A stretch of 12,446 nucleotides of DNA, from assembly GCA_905372445.1 (NCBI GenBank), contig CAJPPF010000057.1, forward strand, positions 1 to 12,446. Reading direction: 5' to 3'. A program made the translations under genes and the position numbers. This DNA is from an uncultured Prevotella sp. Lineage in GTDB: Bacteria; Bacteroidota; Bacteroidia; Bacteroidales; Bacteroidaceae. A model generated the notes under the pieces. The model was not told the origin of the DNA. It worked only from the letters and a program-made list of their open reading frames with translations, and searched no databases. Every line of letters starts with the position of its first letter. Position 1 is the first letter of the stretch. Positions 7,251 through 12,446 of this stretch are shown here, in pieces.

Positions 7251-9098
7251 TTACTTACCAGCATTATCCTCTTTTGCAGGAGTTGCAGGAGTCTCTTCAT
7301 TTTCCTCATGCTCGTAACCGATAGTGCGAATCTGCCGGTTCATAGTATCAAGGATGTAGAATATACGTGTAGGCTTACCTTCTTCGTCGAGAACAGCCTC
7401 GTTCCAGTCGCTTACAAGACCTGTAGGACGGTAGAAACGTGCCACATCACGCAGCTCACCATTCTCACTTCCTATTACATATCCGTCGGCATGTGTGGCA
7501 GCGCCACCACCTGCATAAGTTGAAACGATGCCCTGTGGAGTCAGACAACGGATTGTAGAGCCGAACCGACGTGAACCATCAAGGTCGTTCTCATCATACA
7601 CACCTGAATCGCAGAAGAAGAAATCGTAAATATCATCGCGACCTTCCTTCTGATAGTCCTTGTTCACAGCGAACGTGCCCTGATAAGGACGAGAGAGGAG
7701 CGCGTTCTTACCGACACCGTCAGTATTGCCGCGGGCATTCATGCTTCCCGCAACCTGATAAGGTGCAGTGAAACGCTTCTCAATAGCATTGTAATCGGTC
7801 TTAAGAATATATTCGTGGTTGATAACAACGATATATGCGTAATTTCCTTTCGGATGGATATCTATCTGGCACTCAAAGCCGTTATCCTGAATCTTATAAA
7901 GCAGCTCGAAAGCACCTGTACCTTGGTTCTCACCTGTTGTCGCATCGTGAAAGTTCTCGTTGGCACGAGGGTTCCATACCGGACCGGAATATGAAGGAAT
8001 GAGTGTCTCCCAATACTTGTTCATGTCAAGACGGAGCATCTCACCCCTGGTAAAAGAGTTGAAATACACCTCACCATTCGGATGCACAGCAGCACCGTTA
8101 CACTGGTTGTAAGCAGCAAGAATACGGTGTGGCGATGTGTTTGAGAAGTTTCCTCTCTGGTCGCGGTCAACGATGTATGCAGATGTAGCAGTGAACTGAT
8201 CGTTGTAGTTGTCGGCAGAGACAATGATATGCTCACGCCATTTCAACTGTGCAGGTGTAGCCGTTGCCTCCCATGCGGGAGTAGCAAAATATGTGGGCAA
8301 CTCCTGTCCGTAGGTAGGTGATTCTGTATTCTCGTCAACTACAGAGCCTGTAGCAACCATCTGACCGTCTTCATCGTAAGCATAAGGGTCGACAATGAAG
8401 TCAATAGTACGCAGACGCTCACTGTTGAACATGCTCAAAGGCAACACGTCGCTGACGATTTTCTTCTCAAGGTCAAGGAGCTGAATAGAATGAGCCACTG
8501 TCCCGTGATAAGGCTCCTGGTCGTAGACAACGAAAAGCTGATTATGGTTGTAAGGCGAGAACTGCATTACACCATCGTTGCGGAAGCCTGTCACTTTATC
8601 AAATGATGTTCCCGACGGCGACCATCCCTGCTTGTCGTCTTCGTCCTTATAGCCTGCAAGCGTTCCTACAACCATCTTACGTCGGTAGACGAACTTCTCG
8701 GAAGCTACTGCTGTCTGCTCCTTGATGTTTTGTGCATTGTCGCCTACAATGACTTCAATCACGCCCGAGAAGGCATGAGAAGGCACAAAGCAATAGATAG
8801 CATTACTCTTTACGCTGTTCACAACAGCTTTCTTTCCACCAATCATAACCTTTACAAGGGCTGTGCTGTTACCGAAGTTCTCTCCGGTGATGACAATCTG
8901 CTGACCTACGCCGCCTTCACTCGGAGTGAAATCAGAGATAACCACAGACCTTGAAGGATCATAAGGAGCGGTTTTTGTTCCAACAATGTAATCCTCGAGC
9001 GAGACAGCATCGGAGCAACCGGTTATTGCTACGGCACCAAGTAAGGCAACGAATATACTCATTGGAAACATTCGGATTGTTTTTTGGTTAAATTTCAT
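7251..9098 (-). CDS. IPT/TIG and NHL-propeller lipoprotein, putative surface ligand binder
   Basis: A 615-aa lipoprotein. I start it at the ATG at 9096-9098, where MKFNQKT leads into a signal peptide with lipobox AITGC (Cys28). The longer frame back to 9164 would put 22 unrelated residues before the signal and run into a repeat. Residues about 51-128 form an IPT/TIG immunoglobulin-like domain (ISDFTPSEGGVGQQIVITGENFG, then a beta-rich stretch to KFVYRR). The remainder looks like an NHL-type beta-propeller, with repeat-like blocks GNTDGVGKNALLSRPYQG, GIVSTYAGGG...ADG and RPTGLVSDW...IFYILDTMNRQIRTIG. The tail after about 595 is Glu/Pro/Ala-rich and disordered-looking. TIG plus propeller lipoproteins recur in PULs and probably sit on the surface binding ligand with SusD. 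No enzyme motif is visible. The gene is unusual in lying upstream of SusC (20 bp), where accessory binders more often follow SusD. Its leader carries the repeats and hairpin described separately. Confidence 0.88.
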   Translation of the reverse strand: MKFNQKTIRMFPMSIFVALLGAVAITGCSDAVSLEDYIVGTKTAPYDPSRSVVISDFTPSEGGVGQQIVITGENFGNSTALVKVMIGGKKAVVNSVKSNAIYCFVPSHAFSGVIEVIVGDNAQNIKEQTAVASEKFVYRRKMVVGTLAGYKDEDDKQGWSPSGTSFDKVTGFRNDGVMQFSPYNHNQLFVVYDQEPYHGTVAHSIQLLDLEKKIVSDVLPLSMFNSERLRTIDFIVDPYAYDEDGQMVATGSVVDENTESPTYGQELPTYFATPAWEATATPAQLKWREHIIVSADNYNDQFTATSAYIVDRDQRGNFSNTSPHRILAAYNQCNGAAVHPNGEVYFNSFTRGEMLRLDMNKYWETLIPSYSGPVWNPRANENFHDATTGENQGTGAFELLYKIQDNGFECQIDIHPKGNYAYIVVINHEYILKTDYNAIEKRFTAPYQVAGSMNARGNTDGVGKNALLSRPYQGTFAVNKDYQKEGRDDIYDFFFCDSGVYDENDLDGSRRFGSTIRCLTPQGIVSTYAGGGAATHADGYVIGSENGELRDVARFYRPTGLVSDWNEAVLDEEGKPTRIFYILDTMNRQIRTIGYEHEENEETPATPAKEDNAGK

Positions 9099-9145
9099 TG
9101 TTATAATTATTAGTGTTACGTTCTTTTTCCTTTGCGGAAGGTTTC

Positions 9146-9172
9146 TTAAACCCGAATCGGTCATTAGAATCC
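9146..9172 (+). repeat. Repeat copy A (core AATCGGTCATTA) in the IPT/NHL gene leader
   Basis: The segment holds TTAAACCCGAATCGGTCATT (9146-9165) and continues AGAATCC. It is the most diverged of three related copies in the window. The core AATCGGTCATTA is identical in all three. It lies 48-74 bp upstream of the start of the IPT/NHL gene. It reads in the same plus-strand orientation as copy C and opposite to copy B. Confidence 0.7.
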
Positions 9173-9212
9173 TTGACTGATTTTGTTCGATTGTTGAGCA
9201 GATGTGCTACCG

Positions 9213-9249
9213 TTTCATCGAAGGCGTAGCGGGCTACGGCGAGATGAAA
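9213..9249. other. Two-tier imperfect hairpin in the intergenic region
   Basis: TTTCATC (9213-9219) pairs with GATGAAA (9243-9249), and an inner CGTAGC (9225-9230) pairs with GCTACG (9233-9238) around GG, with a small internal loop between the two stems. It is GC-rich within an AT-rich gap. There is no T-run after it on either strand, so it is not a standard terminator. It shares the short word AGGCGTAG with the locus-flanking repeats, which may hint at a related dispersed element. Confidence 0.6.
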
Positions 9250-9306
9250 TGGCAGCGCAGATGTCGGCAAGCGGACTAAAGCAGGCAGGAAGCATAATGG
9301 TAATAA

Positions 9307-9314
9307 CAAATCTA
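9307..9314 (-). promoter_or_regulatory. Possible -7 box upstream of the IPT/NHL-SusCD genes
   Basis: On the minus strand this reads TAGATTTG, a match to the Bacteroidota -7 consensus TAnnTTTG, and it is the only such match in the gap. No TTTG box is present at the usual 19-21 bp upstream; repeat copy B occupies that position instead. If real, the promoter would be activator-dependent and give a leader of about 200 nt before the start at 9098. Weak evidence. Confidence 0.35.
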
Positions 9315-9316
9315 AG

Positions 9317-9347
9317 CAAATGCGGTCTAATGACCGATTAGGGTTAA
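9317..9347 (-). repeat. Repeat copy B with perfect dyad CGGTC-TAAT-GACCG
   Basis: The 27 nt at 9317-9343 match the reverse complement of copy C (12300-12326) at 25 of 27 positions. Within it CGGTC (9323-9327) and GACCG (9332-9336) form a perfect dyad around TAAT. The copy begins 3 bp upstream of the possible -7 box at 9307-9314, exactly where a -33 box or an activator would sit. It could be an operator for a dimeric regulator or a dispersed extragenic repeat. Confidence 0.8.
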
Positions 9348-9506
9348 ATTCAGGTTATATTCTTTTCAGTTCAATTTTGGTTTATTGCTTTTGTCGTATT
9401 TTGTTTTCTATGTTGTCTTATTGTTACGTTCTTTAGGTCGTACGTTCAGAGTTCATGCCTCACGACAATTTACTGAACCGGCTTAATACTATATTATATT
9501 AAGGTG

Positions 9507-9541
9507 GAAGTTGAGTAAGATATTATTTCTTACCCAACTTC
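9507..9541 (-). other. Strong hairpin spanning the stop codon of the glutaminase-like gene
   Basis: GAAGTTGAGTAAGA (9507-9520) and TCTTACCCAACTTC (9528-9541) are complementary at 13 of 14 positions. In the minus-strand RNA the odd pair is a G-U wobble, so a continuous 14-bp stem forms. The 7-nt loop contains the UAA stop codon (9523-9525). The sequence after the stem is not T-rich, so it lacks the mark of an intrinsic terminator. It may define or protect the 3' end of the first transcript, or partly uncouple it from the downstream genes. Confidence 0.75.
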
Positions 9542-12069
9542 TTTGCCAACACCTGCATCCAATATCCACCAAGAACCGAACGTGCGCGGAAGCCACGCGC
9601 ATCGCTCTTCTCTGTGTGATGCCAGTCGGATGTAGGCCAGCGTGTGACAGTCTCATTTACATACTTATACTCCACATCCATGAATTTCCGGAAATCCTTG
9701 ACATCCTTCGCCATTGCTGCTGTCCAAGCCACCCAGTCGCCCTTCGTTGTATCGTCGCGACTGTCGAGTGGAAGACCGTACTTATTTATTTTCTTCAGGT
9801 AGAAGGCTATCTCTTTACCGATAACATCGCCTGTGTATTTGTCGTTATACAGATTCCAGTCCCAGAGCTGATCCCAAACCATATTATACTTCAGACTCCA
9901 GCCGGTGTCAGGTCCGTCGAACTCCATACGGAAGAATTTGCCGTCAGAAGACTTTGCATGGTCAACGAAATAGTGGGCATATTCGCGCGCGATATTCATA
10001 TATTTATCATAGTCGGCTGTGTTTCCGAGCATTTTGCACATCTCTGCATAAGCGGCGATGCCCATTGTAGCCTTTACGGCAAGGTTTGAATTACGTGAAC
10101 TGAACCCTTTGAAGTCGTCAGTACAGAGTTGGTTTGCAGGATCCTTACCGTATTCAACGAGATACGTTGTCCACAGAGTAAGAATATCCCAGTACTTACG
10201 AACGTAGTTGATGTCGCCGTCGAGCTTTGCTATCATCGCTGTAAGTGTGATGATATTTGCATTCTCCTCAAGCGGCATTGTAGAGCCATCATTCTTCTTC
10301 GGGTCACCATATACGTTGCCGTCAGCCATGGGGTATGTACCGAGATCGTGAGCAGAGAATGCGTATGGCCAGCGTCCGGAACGTGCATATTCGAGGATAG
10401 AGGTGACCATTGCCTTCTCGAGCTGTGGGTTATAAGCAAGGTATAGAGGCGACTCGGGATAGGTAAGGTCAACTGTATTCACGCAACCGTTAGAGTCGTT
10501 TTCCTTTGAAAAGAACAGAAGGTTGCCTTCGTCGTCCTTGAACAGCTTATGAGCTGCATTGACATGGCGATAAGTGCCTGAGAGAAGCTCTGCATACTTC
10601 ACACCACCTGCAGCAAGACCATCGTCATAGATTGTCTTATCCTGCTGACGACAACGTGCCATGATAGTGTTGTATTCTCTTGCAAGACGCTCGAACATAT
10701 CGTGTATTGAAATCTTACCATCATGAGCCCAGTAGCCTTTATAGCGTTTGTACATATACTGAATGTCTTCAATCTCATCGTAGCCAATGAGAGCGAAGCT
10801 ACGGTCAGACTCAACGATTCTGAAGTTGTGGACGTAAGCCAATATAGGCATCTGCGAAAGCTTGCGGCTAACGATTTTATGCTCTGAAGCCGGTAACGTG
10901 CCTGTCTTTGCAAACAGTGTCTTCACCACATCTTCCTTTCCGATAGCGACGTCGCCATTGACATTCGGTATATAGAGATAGCCCCAGTCAATGCAGATAT
11001 GGTCGCCTTTCTTGGCGAGTATAGGCTGCTCTACGGTTCCTGTATTCATATAGGTAATCCCTTTCTTGAGTTCCAGCGTGGTCTCTATAGGCTGCGATGC
11101 CTTGTTCACTGCTATCAGCGGACTTGCACCGAGGAAGAACTGTACGTTGTGTGTCTTACCGTCGTTTGAGCGCACCTGATAAGAGATATAGTTGATAGGC
11201 GAAGACAGAAGCTCGTAGTCATCGATAATCTGTGGCGCTGTGAATACAAGGTCAAGGTCGACCGGACCACACTTGAATGTGTAGTATGTGCTTGTAGCCA
11301 ACACATTGATGCTCTTCTGCTTTGCCATCTGCAGGTTTGGAATATTCTTGGCGACATTCTTGTAGACACCGAAGTCGGTGTAAGCACCTCCGGTAGTATT
11401 ATGTGTGTGGGTTGCTATGATGTTACGTCCCGGTTTAAGGAGTCCCTTGTCGACTTTCAGGCGTACACCGCTGAGCCATTTCTCGCCTGTGTCGGCAACC
11501 TTTACGCCGTTGACATACATGAAAAACACATCATCGTGTGAATATATAATGTAGAGGTCGTCGTTGGCTTCCTCTGCCGTCAGGTCGAAAGAACGACGAA
11601 CATATATGTCGGAGTTTGTCTGATCCCAGAGAGTGTTGACATTCTCTTGGTCGCGTGAGCCGAATGCGCCCTGTGCTTCGCGCCAGTCAGAATCGTTAAA
11701 ATCAGCCTTTTCCCAGCCATCAGCAGGATGACGGCGTGTCATCTTTGCTGTCCAAGCTCCTTCGTCTGCCATAGGGACAATTGATTCCAGGACCTCGTGA
11801 CTACCTGTTCCCATGAAGCAATAGGTCACTCCATCGACACGGAGCAGTCCGTCAATAGGTTTCTCGGCATTTGTCCAATGACGAGAAGAGCCTTCGTTCA
11901 ATTTGTCGAAAGGACTCCAGATTGAGAAATAAGGGTCGGATACAATTAAAGGAACAGAAGGCATACGGAGAGCTGTTGGCTGATAAGGCTCGAACGTCTC
12001 CGGTGTCTGCGAGCGCATATACATGCCGCTACATACTGCCAAAACGAGCAGGAAGGTTTTTTTATTCAT
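9523..12069 (-). CDS. Secreted glutaminase-A-like protein (DUF4964/DUF5127/DUF4965)
   Basis: An 848-aa exported protein with a signal peptide of about 20 residues and no convincing lipobox (LAVC at 10-13 is a poor match), so probably periplasmic. The order resembles PUL proteins annotated glutaminase or DUF4965. A short DUF4964-like N-terminus (about 25-85, with PTALRMPSVPLIVSDPYFSI at 31-50 and WT/GLLRVDG) comes first. Then comes a DUF5127-like beta region (about 90-450) interrupted by a jelly-roll insert (about 118-235, DFNDSDWREAQGAFG...YVRRSFDL...VNGVKV) resembling the sugar-binding domain of GH2 enzymes. The C-terminal (alpha/alpha) helical-hairpin domain follows (about 455-848). Conspicuous conserved-looking stretches there are TVDLTYPESPLYL (532-544), YAFSAHDLGTYPMADG (569-584), MVWDQLWDWNLY (730-741) and GLPLDSRDDTTKGDWVAWTA (765-784). 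The fungal namesake hydrolyses glutamine, but in PULs a glycan or glycoconjugate target is more plausible; the reaction is not established by sequence. It is the first gene after the good promoter and the only candidate enzyme in the window. The ATG at 12067-12069 is set by the signal peptide. Confidence 0.88.
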   Translation of the reverse strand: MNKKTFLLVLAVCSGMYMRSQTPETFEPYQPTALRMPSVPLIVSDPYFSIWSPFDKLNEGSSRHWTNAEKPIDGLLRVDGVTYCFMGTGSHEVLESIVPMADEGAWTAKMTRRHPADGWEKADFNDSDWREAQGAFGSRDQENVNTLWDQTNSDIYVRRSFDLTAEEANDDLYIIYSHDDVFFMYVNGVKVADTGEKWLSGVRLKVDKGLLKPGRNIIATHTHNTTGGAYTDFGVYKNVAKNIPNLQMAKQKSINVLATSTYYTFKCGPVDLDLVFTAPQIIDDYELLSSPINYISYQVRSNDGKTHNVQFFLGASPLIAVNKASQPIETTLELKKGITYMNTGTVEQPILAKKGDHICIDWGYLYIPNVNGDVAIGKEDVVKTLFAKTGTLPASEHKIVSRKLSQMPILAYVHNFRIVESDRSFALIGYDEIEDIQYMYKRYKGYWAHDGKISIHDMFERLAREYNTIMARCRQQDKTIYDDGLAAGGVKYAELLSGTYRHVNAAHKLFKDDEGNLLFFSKENDSNGCVNTVDLTYPESPLYLAYNPQLEKAMVTSILEYARSGRWPYAFSAHDLGTYPMADGNVYGDPKKNDGSTMPLEENANIITLTAMIAKLDGDINYVRKYWDILTLWTTYLVEYGKDPANQLCTDDFKGFSSRNSNLAVKATMGIAAYAEMCKMLGNTADYDKYMNIAREYAHYFVDHAKSSDGKFFRMEFDGPDTGWSLKYNMVWDQLWDWNLYNDKYTGDVIGKEIAFYLKKINKYGLPLDSRDDTTKGDWVAWTAAMAKDVKDFRKFMDVEYKYVNETVTRWPTSDWHHTEKSDARGFRARSVLGGYWMQVLAKKLGKK

Positions 12070-12125
12070 CTTAGTTAGTAATTATTTTTTGGTTTTAATA
12101 TTGTGTTGTTTTGGTTATATATTAT

Positions 12126-12172
12126 GTGTCTAAGTCTAAATAGGGTTTTCAATGATTTTGGTTGTTAGACAC
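12126..12172. promoter_or_regulatory. Inverted repeat at the predicted transcript start
   Basis: GTGTCTAA (12126-12133) and TTAGACAC (12165-12172) are a perfect 8-bp inverted repeat with a 31-bp spacer. The distal arm abuts the -7 box (sharing one base) and covers the expected transcription start near 12166. The minus-strand RNA would therefore begin with one arm of a stem, or a dimeric regulator could bind across the start site. Structure is seen; function is inferred. Confidence 0.5.
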
Positions 12173-12204
12173 AAAGGTATAACATTTTTTTATAAAACTG
12201 CAAA
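12172..12204 (-). promoter_or_regulatory. Bacteroidota housekeeping-type promoter for the glutaminase-like gene
   Basis: On the minus strand TTTG (12204-12201) is followed after 21 bp by TACCTTTG (12179-12172), matching the Bacteroidota sigma-ABfr pattern of -33 TTTG and -7 TAnnTTTG. The start of transcription would be near 12166, giving a leader of about 95-100 nt before the ATG at 12069. The region upstream is AT-rich. It is the best promoter in the window and probably starts the whole cluster, though a second start in the 9099-9522 gap is possible. Confidence 0.75.
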
Positions 12205-12294
12205 AAAATGTGTCGAAAAATTACACCTATATCAAAAAATCATGCTTCTCTTACAATAAAAGAACTTTTTCCGCATCATCCTGACTAAAGAAGG

Positions 12295-12326
12295 TTAAAC
12301 ACTAATCGGTCATTAAACCGCATTTG
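12295..12326 (+). repeat. Repeat copy C upstream of the main promoter
   Basis: The copy includes TTAAACACTAATCGGTCATT (12295-12314) and continues AAACCGCATTTG. It matches the reverse complement of copy B at 25 of 27 positions (12300-12326). The dyad is shorter here, CGGT (12307-12310) with ACCG (12317-12320). It lies about 90 bp upstream of the -33 box, a distance typical of an activator site or of unrelated intergenic repeat. Confidence 0.8.
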
Positions 12327-12340
12327 GGTTTATTTATCAG

Positions 12341-12382
12341 CATTTACCGGCAGGCGTAGGGGCGTGATTTATCACGTTCCGC
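12341..12382. repeat. Right copy of locus-flanking inverted repeat
   Basis: This is the reverse complement of 19-60: 12351-12382 is a perfect 32-nt match and 12341-12350 matches 8 of 10. It contains the internal palindrome CGTGAT-TT-ATCACG. It sits upstream of the promoter and copy C, so the two copies enclose the entire gene cluster in opposite orientation, about 12.3 kb apart. Confidence 0.85.
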
Positions 12383-12446
12383 CTTAGTGCAGAGTCCATT
12401 GCGCGAGCATTGGCGTGATTGTCTGTCTCCTATGTGATTGCGGAAC

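Larger units (their letters stand above)
9099..9522. other. 424-bp intergenic region between two PUL genes
   Basis: This is the largest internal gap in the cluster. Both flanking genes are on the minus strand. From right to left it holds the distal arm of the hairpin spanning the glutaminase-like stop codon, a weak AT-rich inverted repeat (CTTAATA 9482-9488 with TATTAAG 9497-9503), about 130 bp of T-rich sequence with nothing I recognise, repeat copy B, a possible -7 box, an imperfect hairpin (9213-9249) and repeat copy A. No small gene with a credible start and codon pattern is visible. The gap probably separates two transcription units. Confidence 0.6.
12070..12446. other. Upstream regulatory and repeat region, right end of window
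   Basis: Nothing here looks protein-coding. Going right from the gene start it holds an A/T-rich leader of about 95 nt, an inverted repeat at the predicted transcript start, a TTTG/TAnnTTTG promoter, an AT-rich upstream stretch, repeat copy C, and the right flanking repeat. The last 60 bp (12387-12446) show no recognisable feature except that the window ends in GCGGAAC, the same seven bases that begin the palindromic part of the flanking repeat. Confidence 0.6.

Noticed and set aside
6829..7317. A 162-codon plus-strand frame across the SusC start
   Set aside because: It is antisense to the SusC signal peptide and regulatory-like domain and crosses the SusC-IPT/NHL gap. It has no recognisable domain.
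9099..9164. Earlier in-frame start for the IPT/NHL lipoprotein
   Set aside because: It would add 22 residues before a complete signal peptide with lipobox and would place repeat copy A partly inside the gene. The ATG at 9098 gives a normal lipoprotein signal.
9482..9503. AT-rich inverted repeat as a terminator
   Set aside because: The 7-bp stem is all A/T except one pair and has no T-run after it. It is too weak to call.
9511..10089. A 192-codon open frame on the plus strand
   Set aside because: It lies entirely antisense to the well-supported glutaminase-like gene, has no family features, and is Cys/His/Ile-rich as expected for a shadow frame.
1..12446. Mobile element, CRISPR array, tRNA or rRNA
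   Set aside because: No transposase, integrase, evenly spaced direct repeats or cloverleaf-like sequence was seen. The flanking inverted repeats lack an associated enzyme and target duplication, so they are not called an insertion sequence.

Overview
The window is a polysaccharide-utilisation-type locus (PUL) from a Bacteroidota genome, most likely Prevotella or a close relative. The evidence is a SusC/SusD pair, several Bacteroidota-type lipoproteins, a TTTG / TAnnTTTG promoter, mostly A-rich leaders instead of Shine-Dalgarno sites, and a C-terminal tail (GIFNLQGQ...KPAKG...NGKKVVIK) of a kind common on Prevotella extracellular proteins. The genus call is inference; no rRNA or marker gene is present.

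Every recognisable gene is on the minus strand, so transcription runs right to left. From the right end: a 30-42 nt repeat (12341-12382), a copy of a second repeat (12295-12326), and a good Bacteroidota promoter (-33 at 12201-12204, -7 at 12172-12179). Next come a secreted 848-aa glutaminase-A-like protein (DUF4964/DUF5127/DUF4965 architecture, 9523-12069), a 424-bp intergenic region with two more copies of the second repeat and a hairpin, and an IPT/TIG + NHL-propeller lipoprotein (7251-9098). These are followed by a SusC-type TonB-dependent transporter (4105-7230), a SusD-type lipoprotein of unusual length (1815-4085) and a DUF1735/DUF4973-type lipoprotein (648-1739). The locus closes with a start-less C-terminal gene remnant (180-620) and a strong rho-independent terminator (109-154). 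The left end carries an inverted copy (19-60) of the right-end repeat, so the whole 12.3-kb locus sits between inverted repeats.

Likely division of labour, inferred from the families: the SusD, IPT/NHL and DUF4973 lipoproteins capture a ligand at the cell surface, SusC imports it with TonB energy, and the glutaminase-A-like protein is the only candidate enzyme, probably periplasmic. There is no recognisable CAZy glycoside hydrolase, sulfatase, peptidase or regulator in the window, so the substrate cannot be read from it.

Most worth a second look: the gene remnant lying in the same frame immediately after the DUF4973 stop codon; the inverted repeats bounding the locus; the three-copy element with core TAATGACCGATTA found only upstream of the two likely transcription units; the hairpin spanning the glutaminase-like stop codon; and the absence of a conventional glycan-degrading enzyme. 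I found no previously undescribed defence or mobile system, RNA gene or CRISPR array.
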